Source of the DNA: Alphaproteobacteria bacterium | GTDB taxonomy: Bacteria > Pseudomonadota > Alphaproteobacteria > Micavibrionales > Micavibrionaceae | Reading direction: 5' to 3' | Assembly (NCBI GenBank): GCA_030432775.1 | Contig: JAUILO010000086.1 | Coordinates: 1 to 10,572, forward strand | DNA: 10,572 nt | Part shown: piece by piece, positions 1-7,233 of the stretch | How positions within the stretch are numbered: position 1 is the first letter of the stretch | Layout: every line of letters starts with the position of its first letter | Program-made: the position numbers and the translations under genes | Notes under the pieces: generated by a model | The model's input: only the letters and a program-made list of their open reading frames with translations | Told to the model about the DNA's origin: nothing | Database searches by the model: none

Positions 1-264
1 TCAGATCCGAATGTAAAAGGCGTATTGGTCAATATCTTTGGCGGGATCATGAAATGTGATGTCATTGCCGAAGGTGTTGTGGCTGCTGCACGTGAGGTTG
101 AGTTAAGTGTTCCGTTGGTTGTTCGTCTTGAAGGCACCAATGTGGAGCAAGGTAAAGAAATTATGGCGAATTCCGGTTTGCCGATTATTAGCGCTGATAA
201 CCTTGCTGATGCGGCCGAGAAGGTCGTTAAAGCAACTGAGGAATATACAGCACAAGCTGCTTAA
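1..264 (+). CDS. sucC: Succinyl-CoA synthetase (ADP/GDP-forming) beta subunit, C-terminal part
   Basis: This is the last 87 codons of sucC; the frame is open to the left edge, so the start lies outside. The beta subunit binds the nucleotide and, with SucD, converts succinyl-CoA to succinate with substrate-level phosphorylation in the TCA cycle. The visible part is the C-terminal ligase-CoA region: the NIFGGIMKCDVIAEG segment near residue 10 of the fragment, followed by VPLVVRLEGTNVEQGK, both characteristic of SucC. The protein ends in a short Ala-rich tail (TAQAA) before TAA. The partner gene sucD follows on the same strand but 163 bp away, a larger gap than the near-contact usual for sucC-sucD. 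The identification is secure; only the missing 5' part limits it. Confidence 0.96.
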   Translation, partial: SDPNVKGVLVNIFGGIMKCDVIAEGVVAAAREVELSVPLVVRLEGTNVEQGKEIMANSGLPIISADNLADAAEKVVKATEEYTAQAA

Positions 265-273
265 TAAATTTGG

Positions 274-308
274 CCATAAGCCGGCGGTAATTTTCATCCG
301 GCTTATGG
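274..308 (+). terminator. Strong hairpin between sucC and sucD
   Basis: An 11-bp perfect inverted repeat (ccataagccgg at 274-284, ccggcttatgg at 298-308) encloses a 13-nt loop. It begins 9 nt after the sucC stop codon. The stem is GC-rich in its inner half, but the bases after it (ttgtaatattggg) are not a clean U-tract. It could be a leaky terminator, or a processing or mRNA-stability element that sets different sucC and sucD levels. The hairpin is seen directly; its role is inferred. Confidence 0.55.
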
Positions 309-376
309 TTGTAATATTGGGTTCTACCTTTTGTGTAGGTTGATTTATATGTCGTCCTGCCGTACTGTTTTGAAGG

Positions 377-382
377 TATAAT
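377..382 (+). promoter_or_regulatory. Possible -10 box of an internal sucD promoter
   Basis: A perfect TATAAT lies 45 nt upstream of the sucD start and downstream of the sucC-sucD hairpin, which is where an internal promoter would be expected. However, none of the hexamers 15-19 bp upstream resembles TTGACA, and there is no TG extension. AT-rich intergenic DNA can produce TATAAT by chance, so this is a weak call. Confidence 0.22.
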
Positions 383-427
383 CTTTAACCAGATGATTCT
401 AAATTTTACTTTTACAGGAGTTCTTCC

Positions 428-1264
428 ATGGCCGTTCTCGTCAATAAGGATACTAAAGTTATTTGCCAAGGTTTCACCGGGGCACAAGGTACATTCCATT
501 CCGAACAGGCAGCTGCCTACGGAACGAAAATGGTTGGTGGTGTTACACCGGGTAAGGGTGGTTCTACACATCTGGGACTGCCTGTATATGATACAGTAGC
601 CGAAGCCAAAGACAGAACAGACGCAAATGCCAGCGTGATTTATGTTCCACCTCCATTTGCTGCCGACGCTATTTTGGAAGCGATTGATGCAGAGATTGAA
701 CTGGCCATTTGTATTACCGAAGGTATCCCGGTTCTTGATATGGTGAAAGTCAAAAGGGCGCTAACAGGTTCAAAAACACGTTTAATTGGCCCGAATTGTC
801 CGGGTGTTATCACACCGGGTGAATGTAAAATCGGTATTATGCCTGGTCATATTCACAAACGCGGTAAAGTCGGCATCGTGTCACGTTCTGGTACATTAAC
901 ATATGAAGCCGTTGCCCAGACTGGCGCAGTTGGCCTTGGTCAAAGCACATGTATCGGTATCGGCGGTGATCCGGTAAACGGAACAAACTTTATCGATTGC
1001 CTTGAGCTATTCCTTGATGATGAAGAAACAGAAGCAATTTTGATGATTGGTGAAATTGGCGGTACTGCAGAAGAAGAAGCAGCCGAGTTTTATAAATCTG
1101 TCAAAAACAAGAAACCTATTGCTGGGTTCCATGCCGGTGCGATTATTTCTGGTGGGCAGGGTACTGCTGAATCTAAATTTGACGCAATGCGTTCTGCTGG
1201 TTTTTCTATCTCAAAAAGCCCGGCAACATTGGGTGAAGCTGTAATGGAAGCAATGGCCGCTTAG
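428..1264 (+). CDS. sucD: Succinyl-CoA synthetase alpha subunit (with a 13-residue internal deletion)
   Basis: SucD (278 aa) binds CoA and carries the phosphohistidine that passes phosphate between succinyl phosphate and the nucleotide bound by SucC. The N-terminal CoA-binding Rossmann region is present (VICQGFTGAQGTFHSEQA, about residues 11-28; GGVTPGKGG). So are the GPNCPGVITPGECKIGIMPG segment and GIGGDPVNGTNFID. The phosphohistidine is His235 in the sequence HAGAIISGG. In E. coli and other homologues about 13 residues (IAG.TAP.G.RMG) stand between the VVG[YF] strand and this His; here PIAGF runs straight into HAGAI. The loss is in frame, and the 278-aa length fits a usual length near 290. 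Start: ATG at 428, preceded by AGGAG at 416-420. Three unknown genes and then sucA follow on the same strand, the first beginning 31 nt after the stop. Identity is certain; normal activity is not. Confidence 0.96.
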   Translation: MAVLVNKDTKVICQGFTGAQGTFHSEQAAAYGTKMVGGVTPGKGGSTHLGLPVYDTVAEAKDRTDANASVIYVPPPFAADAILEAIDAEIELAICITEGIPVLDMVKVKRALTGSKTRLIGPNCPGVITPGECKIGIMPGHIHKRGKVGIVSRSGTLTYEAVAQTGAVGLGQSTCIGIGGDPVNGTNFIDCLELFLDDEETEAILMIGEIGGTAEEEAAEFYKSVKNKKPIAGFHAGAIISGGQGTAESKFDAMRSAGFSISKSPATLGEAVMEAMAA

Positions 1265-1295
1265 GCATTGCTGCCTTAGGGCAAAAGGATCTTTT

Positions 1296-1850
1296 ATGTC
1301 GCAACTGGATAGTTTTACACCTGAAGATCGTGAGTTACTCATAAGCTTGTTTTATCGTGTCGGCGTCTTTGTCAGCTATGCTGAGGATGAAGACGGCGAG
1401 CAAGATGACGAACTTGAGATGAAAGCACTTGAACGCATCTTGCTGGCTATCGCCAAATACGAGAAAAAATCCGAATTTGCAATGAATATGGCCAGAGAGG
1501 CTATTCGTCATAAAGATGACTGGGAACGCTGGAATAATCAGACTTTTCAGGTGGTTGATGACTGTCGTAAGGCTGCGCTTATGCTTTATAATGTTGTGCC
1601 AGAAACAGATTTTAACCGTTACCGTTATTGTTTAATTAAAATCGCCGAAACTGTTGCATCTGCTTATGGTGAGTTCGGCGTTGATGATTTTGAAGACGAA
1701 AACGAAGGGTTCTTTTCCCGCGTTGTCGACAAACTTTCAACTGGGCTTAAATCTTCAAAAGAAGATGATGGCTTTATGAATATTACCTCTGCCGAAGATC
1801 AGGCTATAATTGATCTGAAGAATGCGCTGAAGAAACCAGACGAAAAATAG
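1296..1850 (+). CDS. Unknown protein, copy 1 of a three-gene paralogous array between sucD and sucA
   Basis: I do not recognise this 184-aa protein. It is acidic, probably mostly alpha-helical, with no signal peptide or membrane segment, so probably cytoplasmic. It aligns without gaps to the next two genes over residues 1-126. Positions shared by all three include L18, Y20, G23, S27, G34, D38, E41, A44, L45, I48, S59, F61, W76, W79, E103, Y109, I116, A123, Y124 and E126. This copy is the most divergent: it has F19 for the Pro of the others, F25 for Trp, G125 for Arg, and a very acidic loop at residues 30-41. The C-terminus carries the shared [IV]SxxExxA..L pattern as ITSAEDQAIIDLKNALKK. The ATG is preceded by AAGGA at 1285-1289, and the gene starts 31 nt after sucD. 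Helix-acidic loop-helix halves loosely recall TerB-like proteins, but that is a guess. Confidence 0.9.
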   Translation: MSQLDSFTPEDRELLISLFYRVGVFVSYAEDEDGEQDDELEMKALERILLAIAKYEKKSEFAMNMAREAIRHKDDWERWNNQTFQVVDDCRKAALMLYNVVPETDFNRYRYCLIKIAETVASAYGEFGVDDFEDENEGFFSRVVDKLSTGLKSSKEDDGFMNITSAEDQAIIDLKNALKKPDEK

Positions 1851-1897
1851 TATAATATAAATAATATTGTCGGGTGCCGTAAAACAAGGGACAGGAT

Positions 1898-2485
1898 ATG
1901 GCTTATCTTGAAAAAATGTCGGAAGAGTTGAGAAGGAAGGTTGTCTCTTTACCTTACCGCACTGGTCTATGGATTAGTGAAAGTGACACGACTGGCGGTG
2001 ATGATGCGGATACGGCCGAGTTAGAAGCTCTTGAAACAATAATTACCAGCTTTGGCGAGGATTTTTTAAAGTCCGAGTTTGTCGAAGAAGTTATGCAGGA
2101 AACACTGGATAATATGGATTTATGGGATGTGTGGGGCGAGGATCTTGATAGCGTTTTAGATGATAGCAAGGCTGTTAGTGAGTATCTTTTATCGCAAGTG
2201 CCTGAAAAAGAACTCCATAGCTACAAACAAAACTTGATGGATATTGCAACATCGATCGCCATTGCATATCGCGAGGACGATAGCGGTTCGGGGCAATATT
2301 TATATAGGATTGCAATTTATTTTGATTTTTACATGAAGTCTTTGTGGTCTACGTTAACAACTAATCAGGCTCCTAATTTACAACATGTATTGAATATCAG
2401 CCGCGATGAAAAGAAAGCATTAAGCTTGCTTGCCAAGGCCTTAGATATAGATTTAAAGAAAGCATTGCGTGAGGCAATGCCATAA
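1898..2485 (+). CDS. Unknown protein, copy 2 of the three-gene paralogous array
   Basis: This 195-aa acidic, probably helical and cytoplasmic protein is of no family I can name. It is closest to the third copy: in residues 19-49 the two match at 16 of 31 positions without gaps, including PY, GxW, S, DxTGG, AD, E, AL and II. It also has W76/W79 and A123-Y124-R125-E126. After residue 126 comes a region variable between copies with an aromatic-rich helix (YFDFYMKSLW, about 141-150). The conserved C-terminal helix NISRDEKKALSLLAKAL (about 166-182) follows, then a short Lys-rich end. The ATG at 1898 has AAGGGA at 1886-1891. Gene 1 ends 47 nt upstream and gene 3 begins 41 nt downstream, so co-transcription with sucD and sucA is likely. 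A tandem duplication origin is inferred from homology and adjacency. Confidence 0.9.
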   Translation: MAYLEKMSEELRRKVVSLPYRTGLWISESDTTGGDDADTAELEALETIITSFGEDFLKSEFVEEVMQETLDNMDLWDVWGEDLDSVLDDSKAVSEYLLSQVPEKELHSYKQNLMDIATSIAIAYREDDSGSGQYLYRIAIYFDFYMKSLWSTLTTNQAPNLQHVLNISRDEKKALSLLAKALDIDLKKALREAMP

Positions 2486-2526
2486 GTTTGATGAGTAAGT
2501 TTAGAATTCATTAGATCGGGTACGGA

Positions 2527-3120
2527 ATGGCATTTTTAGAAAAATTTACAGCATCAGAACAAGACAGGCTTATTAGGCTTCCATATCAAGCCGGTGCCTG
2601 GCTCAGTTCACAAGACGATACGGGGGGCGCTTTTGCTGATTTTAAAGAAAAGCGCGCACTTAAGAATATCATTGAAGATCAATCAAAAGGCATGTTCGTT
2701 TCCGCATTTGTACATGAGGTGATGGCTGATCTTTCTTTACGTGAAGCTGATTGGGAAAAGTGGGATGTCAGCGAAAAAACGGTTCTGGAAGAAAGTGCGG
2801 AGCTTCCTGTATTGATTACAGAAAAATTATCCGAAGAACAGGCTGATGCCTATATCAAGAGCGTTATGGCGATTTCTGTTGCTGTCGCACAGGCTTACCG
2901 CGAATTTGATGATAATACGTCTTTTGCCAAAGCGCTGTTAATCACTATGAAACTAAAGATTGATAGAGTTTTTGGGGCGTTATCAAAGCAGGAATATGAT
3001 TCAGAGCGTTTGCTTGCTGTGAGCCACGAGGAAGATGTGGCTTTGACCAAGCTGTATGATACTTTACGTCAGGGGCTTAAAAAAGACAAAGAAACAGAGA
3101 TGCTTTTGGAAGAAACGTGA
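2527..3120 (+). CDS. Unknown protein, copy 3 of the three-gene paralogous array
   Basis: This 197-aa protein is the third member of the array and lies directly before sucA. Its N-terminus (MAFLEKF) matches that of copy 2 (MAYLEKM), which supports both start sites. Residues 19-49 contain PY, GxW, DDTGG and AD..E..AL..II; W76 and W79 are kept, as is AYRE at 123-126. The C-terminal conserved helix reads AVSHEEDVALTKLYDTLRQGLKK (about residues 164-186), followed by a charged tail rich in Glu. There is no signal peptide or membrane helix. The Shine-Dalgarno is weak (cggg at 2517-2520 or cgga directly before ATG), unlike the other two copies, so it may be translated less well. sucA starts 113 nt downstream. 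The family is not recognised; a role linked to 2-oxoglutarate dehydrogenase or succinyl-CoA synthetase is suggested only by position. Confidence 0.9.
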   Translation: MAFLEKFTASEQDRLIRLPYQAGAWLSSQDDTGGAFADFKEKRALKNIIEDQSKGMFVSAFVHEVMADLSLREADWEKWDVSEKTVLEESAELPVLITEKLSEEQADAYIKSVMAISVAVAQAYREFDDNTSFAKALLITMKLKIDRVFGALSKQEYDSERLLAVSHEEDVALTKLYDTLRQGLKKDKETEMLLEET

Positions 3121-3233
3121 TGGACAGATTGTCTTGCGAGGAATAAGAATAAGCCGTTGTTAAGTGTCAAATGAACAATAATCAAAACGAATATCAAAAC
3201 TAATAAGTAAGTAATGAAGTAAGGAAAAGACTT

Positions 3234-6128
3234 ATGTCCGAAACATCAAATCTGTCGGTTCTGTCAGGAGTAAATGCACAATATATCGCTAATCTATACG
3301 GGCAGTATTTATCAAATGCATCGAGTGTAAATGCCAGTTGGAAAAGCCTTTTTGACAGCCTTGATGACAATGAAACAGAGCTTCTGAACGAGTTGGTCGG
3401 CGCGAGCTGGACACCGGAGGAGAACAGAAAAACCGGTGGCAAAACTCTTCCTGCAAATGATTTTGATCACAGCGCGACCGAAAAAAAAGCAGATGCAAAG
3501 ACAGTGAAAACTGTACCGGTTGCTGGACAGAATGTCGAAGAATCCACTCTAGATTCTATTCGTGCCTTGATGTTAATCCGTTCATACAGGACACGTGGGC
3601 ATTTGGAAGCCAATCTTGATCCGCTCGGCTTGCGCGAACCTGGTGACCATCCAGAGCTAGATCCGTCCCATTTCGGTTTTACCAGTGCCGATTACAATCG
3701 CAAGATTTTCCTAAATAACGTATTGGGTCTTGAATATGCGACATTGAAAGAAATTCTTGATACGCTGAAGAAAACATATTGTGGCACTATTGGCGTTGAA
3801 TTTACGCATCTATCCGATCCCAAGGAAAAAGCGTGGATACAAGAACGTATTGAAAGCCGCAAAAACCAGACTGAATTCACAATTAACGGTAAACGCGCTA
3901 TTTTACAGCGCCTGACTGCAGCTGAAGTGTTTGAGACATTTTTGCATACAAAATACCAAGGAACGAAACGTTTTGGTCTTGATGGCGGCGAGTCTGTTAT
4001 TCCGGCAATTGAACAAATTATGAAGCGTGGCGGACAGCTGGGCTTAAAAGAAATCGTTATCGGCATGGCGCACCGTGGCCGTTTGAACGTATTGACCAAT
4101 GTCATGGGCAAATCCTTTACCGCAGTGTTTTCCGAATTTCAGGGCGAATCAAACAATCCGGATAATGTGCAGGGGTCGGGTGATGTGAAATATCACCTAG
4201 GTACATCGGGTGACCGTGATTTTGACGGCAATGAAATTCACTTGTCTTTGACAGCAAACCCTTCGCATTTAGAGGCTGTGAATCCGGTTGTTATAGGTAA
4301 GGTACGCGCCAAACAAGTGCAACGCGAAGATAAAACAGCAACGCAGGTGATGCCGCTATTGTTACATGGTGATGCTGCCTTTGCCGGACAAGGTCTTGTG
4401 GCTGAAACCCTGCTGATTTCCGAATTGCCGGGATACCGCGTTGGCGGCACTATTCATATTATTATTAATAACCAGATCGGTTTTACAACAACACCGCGCT
4501 ATGGCCGTTCGGGTCCGCATCCAACTGATGTTGCCAAGATGCTGTCTGCGCCGATATTTCATGTGAATTGTGATGATCCGGAAGCTGTTGTGCATGCGTC
4601 GCGTATTGCAATCGAGTTCCGTCAGGAATTTAACAAAGACGTTGTGCTTGATTTGTATTGTTACCGCCGTCATGGACACAATGAAGGTGATGAACCAATG
4701 TTCACACAGCCATTGATGTATCAAAAAATTGCGGATCAAAAAACCACACGTGAGCTATATGGCGAACAGTTGATCCGCGAAAAAGTTCTACTTCCTGAGG
4801 AAGTAGAAGCGATTACAAACGAGTTTAAGGATTACCTTGAAGAAGCATATCAGGCGACAAAGAGTTATAAGCCCAATAAAGCCGATTTCCTTGAAGGCGC
4901 ATGGAGTGGTTTTAAGGTCGCTCATGGTGAAGAGCGCCGTGGTACAACGGCAATTAGCGAAGATCGTTTGAAAGAGTTGGGTAAGAAATTGACGACTTTG
5001 CCGTCCGATTTCCATCCGCATAGCAAGATTAAGCGTATTGTCGGTAACCGCGCGAAGATGTTCAAGGGCGATATGTCGTTTGACTGGGCAACAGCGGAAT
5101 CGCTGGCCTTTGCATCATTACTTACCGAAGATTTCAGTGTGCGTCTTTCGGGTCAGGATTGTGGACGCAGTACATTTTCGCAGCGCCACGCAACATTATA
5201 TGATCAAGAAAACGGCAGTAAATACTATCCGCTTGCTAATCTTGAAAAAGATCAAGGACGGTTTGAAGTTCATGATAGTCCGCTATCCGAAGCTGCGGTG
5301 CTTGGTTTTGAATATGGTTATTCTTTGGCTGAGCCGCGCACGCTTACTTTGTGGGAAGCGCAGTTCGGTGATTTTGTGAATAGCGCGCAGGTGCATATTG
5401 ACCAGTTTATTAGCTCTGGTGAGCTGAAATGGTTGCGTATGTCCGGTCTTGTGATGTTGTTGCCGCATGGCTATGAAGGACAAGGGCCTGAGCACTCATC
5501 AGCCAAGCCAGAGCGTTTCTTGCAGCTTTGTGCCGAAGATAACTGGCAAGTTGCCAATTGTACAACGCCTGCGCAGTATTTCCACATTCTTCGTCGCCAG
5601 CTTCATCGCGATTTTCGCAAGCCGTTGATTATGATGACGCCGAAATCATTGCTGCGTCATAAACTGGCCGTATCAGAGATTGATATGTTTGTCGGTGATA
5701 GCACATTCCACCGTTTCTTATGGGATGGCAATATTGATAACCTTGTAACGGCCAAGAAGATGAAACGCATCATTCTTTGTAGTGGTAAAGTTTATTATGA
5801 CCTGTTCCAGCGCCGTGAAGAGCTTGGTATTGAAGATGTGATGATCTTGCGTCTGGAGCAGCTCTACCCGTTTGCTTATAAAGGCCTTGAAGAAGAGCTG
5901 GCTAAATACCCGAATGCTGAAATCGTTTGGTGTCAGGAAGAGCCGAAGAATATGGGGTACTGGTCATTTGTGCATGAGCCAATCGAAGAAGTTTTGACAA
6001 CGATCAAGCATAAAGCAGGAAGACCGCGTTATGTTGGCCGTCCTGAGTCAGCTTCACCGGCCTCAGGTCTTCTAAGACACCATAACGAACAACAAGCCAA
6101 GCTTGTTGAAGAAGCGCTGACTATATAA
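3234..6128 (+). CDS. sucA: 2-oxoglutarate dehydrogenase E1 component
   Basis: SucA (964 aa) is the thiamine-diphosphate-dependent E1 that decarboxylates 2-oxoglutarate and passes the succinyl group to lipoyl-E2 (SucB). The length fits the family and all domains are present. These are the N-terminal E2-interacting motif (LSGVNAQYIANLYGQYL, about 10-26), a low-complexity linker (about 60-100), RSYRTRGHLEANLDPLGL (about 116-133), and the GMAHRGRLNVL motif at 277-287. The ThDP/Mg site begins at G379-D380-A381 and ends in N412-N413 (INNQIGFTT), followed by YRRHGHNEGDEP. The C-terminal domain has EQLYPF and a final RPESASPASG segment. ATG at 3234 has AAGGA at 3221-3225; double stops in frame upstream rule out an earlier start. 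The gene is the last of its block: a terminator and a convergent gene follow, so sucB and lpd must be elsewhere. Confidence 0.98.
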   Translation: MSETSNLSVLSGVNAQYIANLYGQYLSNASSVNASWKSLFDSLDDNETELLNELVGASWTPEENRKTGGKTLPANDFDHSATEKKADAKTVKTVPVAGQNVEESTLDSIRALMLIRSYRTRGHLEANLDPLGLREPGDHPELDPSHFGFTSADYNRKIFLNNVLGLEYATLKEILDTLKKTYCGTIGVEFTHLSDPKEKAWIQERIESRKNQTEFTINGKRAILQRLTAAEVFETFLHTKYQGTKRFGLDGGESVIPAIEQIMKRGGQLGLKEIVIGMAHRGRLNVLTNVMGKSFTAVFSEFQGESNNPDNVQGSGDVKYHLGTSGDRDFDGNEIHLSLTANPSHLEAVNPVVIGKVRAKQVQREDKTATQVMPLLLHGDAAFAGQGLVAETLLISELPGYRVGGTIHIIINNQIGFTTTPRYGRSGPHPTDVAKMLSAPIFHVNCDDPEAVVHASRIAIEFRQEFNKDVVLDLYCYRRHGHNEGDEPMFTQPLMYQKIADQKTTRELYGEQLIREKVLLPEEVEAITNEFKDYLEEAYQATKSYKPNKADFLEGAWSGFKVAHGEERRGTTAISEDRLKELGKKLTTLPSDFHPHSKIKRIVGNRAKMFKGDMSFDWATAESLAFASLLTEDFSVRLSGQDCGRSTFSQRHATLYDQENGSKYYPLANLEKDQGRFEVHDSPLSEAAVLGFEYGYSLAEPRTLTLWEAQFGDFVNSAQVHIDQFISSGELKWLRMSGLVMLLPHGYEGQGPEHSSAKPERFLQLCAEDNWQVANCTTPAQYFHILRRQLHRDFRKPLIMMTPKSLLRHKLAVSEIDMFVGDSTFHRFLWDGNIDNLVTAKKMKRIILCSGKVYYDLFQRREELGIEDVMILRLEQLYPFAYKGLEEELAKYPNAEIVWCQEEPKNMGYWSFVHEPIEEVLTTIKHKAGRPRYVGRPESASPASGLLRHHNEQQAKLVEEALTI

Positions 6129-6206
6129 ATGTCTTTATCGGTTTATCGGTGTATTGGTCTTTAGCAGCGCATGAGGCGTGAAGATCTTAGAGGATAAAAT
6201 GAATTG

Positions 6207-6246
6207 AATATGGCTCCTGTTGTTCTGATAGGAGCCATATTTTTAT
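6207..6246 (+). terminator. Rho-independent terminator after sucA
   Basis: A 12-bp perfect stem (aatatggctcct at 6207-6218, aggagccatatt at 6230-6241) encloses an 11-nt loop. A T-run follows the stem (tttt through 6244). It lies about 80 nt after the sucA stop and directly before the end of the convergent qor gene. On the minus strand the hairpin is followed by a weaker T-rich stretch (ttcaattcatttta), so it may also terminate the opposing operon. Confidence 0.85.
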
Positions 6247-6255
6247 GCAGCATAA

Positions 6256-7233
6256 TTAGGGCATTAGCAGTGATGACCCGGAGGTCTTTCGTGCCTCAAG
6301 ATCGGCATGCGCTTTTGCTGCGTCTTTAAGAGCATAGGTTTGGCCGATATGGATTTTAACAGCGCCAGAGGCAATCACATCAAATAGAGCGGCGGCGGAG
6401 GCTGCGTATTCCTCATATGTTGCGGTATAGGCCATCAGGGAAGGTCGGGTGATGTATAAGCTGCCCTTTTGGGTCAGCAGCAAAGGTTCTATAGCTGGAA
6501 CGGGGCCTGAGGCATTACCGAAACTGACCATCATGCCGCGCGGGGACAGGCAATTAATCGACCCTTCAAAAGTATCTTTTCCGACCGAGTCATAGACAAC
6601 AGGAACGCCTGTGCCATGGGTAATGTCTTGGACGGCTTCAACGAAATCATCCTGGTCATAGCGAATAACATGATCACATCCATTGTTCTTTGCCATTTCG
6701 GCTTTTTCCGTGCTGCCTGCTGTGCCGATAATTGTTGCACCAATATGTTTGAGCCATTGACATGCGATTGCCCCTACGCCGCCGGATATGGCGTGGAATA
6801 AAACTGTTTGGCCCGGCTGCACTTCATATGTTCTTCTTATGAGATATTCGGCGGTCATGCCTTTTAACATGCTGGCGGCGGCGATTTCACCGGTGATGTT
6901 ATCTGGCAGTGCGATTATTTTATCTGCAGCAATATTGCGATGGGTGGCATAAGCGCCGATAGGGCCAGCACAATATCCAATGCGATCGCCTTCTTTAAAC
7001 CGGCTGACATTGCGCCCCGTTTTCTTGATGATTCCTGCTGCTTCCAGTCCGGGGGTGAATGGTTTGGTTTCGACCGGGTATAGGCCTGTGCGGTGATATG
7101 TATCAATAAAGTTCAGACCAATAGCGGTGTGCTGGATCAATACTTCATCATCAGATGGCTCGGCGATATTAATCTCGTGGGGGATTAAAACTTCGGGGCC
7201 GCCGGTTTGCTGTGCGGAAATGGAATATGGCAT
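6256..7233 (-). CDS. qor: NADPH:quinone oxidoreductase, zeta-crystallin type (MDR superfamily)
   Basis: This 325-aa zinc-free medium-chain dehydrogenase/reductase probably reduces quinones with NADPH in the cytoplasm. The N-terminal catalytic domain has GPEVL (12-16), the NFIDTYHRTGLYP segment (41-53) typical of Qor, and GLEAAGII (62-69). The Rossmann domain has LKGMTAEYL (123-131) and the nucleotide-binding HAISGGVGAIACQWLK (147-162), where AISGGVG replaces the usual AAAGGVG. No four-cysteine structural zinc site is visible. ATG at 7233 is preceded on its strand by AGGAG (7240-7244), 6 nt away. It lies 53 nt downstream of scpA and is last in the minus-strand block, in the place where scpB is often found. 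Its physiological substrate cannot be read from sequence, and the symbol rests on family resemblance. Confidence 0.9.
   Translation of the reverse strand: MPYSISAQQTGGPEVLIPHEINIAEPSDDEVLIQHTAIGLNFIDTYHRTGLYPVETKPFTPGLEAAGIIKKTGRNVSRFKEGDRIGYCAGPIGAYATHRNIAADKIIALPDNITGEIAAASMLKGMTAEYLIRRTYEVQPGQTVLFHAISGGVGAIACQWLKHIGATIIGTAGSTEKAEMAKNNGCDHVIRYDQDDFVEAVQDITHGTGVPVVYDSVGKDTFEGSINCLSPRGMMVSFGNASGPVPAIEPLLLTQKGSLYITRPSLMAYTATYEEYAASAAALFDVIASGAVKIHIGQTYALKDAAKAHADLEARKTSGSSLLMP

Noticed and set aside
1262..1276. Small inverted repeat (aggca...tgcct) after sucD as a terminator
   Set aside because: The stem is only 5 bp and no T-run follows; the next gene starts within 20 nt, so termination here is unlikely.
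1851..1856. TATAAT directly after the stop of the first unknown gene, as a promoter for the second copy
   Set aside because: The surrounding stretch is almost pure A/T (tataatataaataatatt), no -35 element is at a suitable distance, and tight gene spacing favours read-through.
3181..3225. Short repeats (atcaaaac twice, gtaag-like units) upstream of sucA as operator sites
   Set aside because: They are short, low-complexity and AT-rich, with no dyad symmetry; chance is the simpler explanation.
3692..5021. Minus-strand open frames within sucA, up to 139 codons
   Set aside because: sucA is intact and strongly conserved over the whole region; these frames show no family motif and are opposite-strand shadows.
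6134..6149. Tandem tttatcgg x2 after sucA
   Set aside because: Only two 8-bp copies in intergenic DNA with no further structure; not worth a feature.
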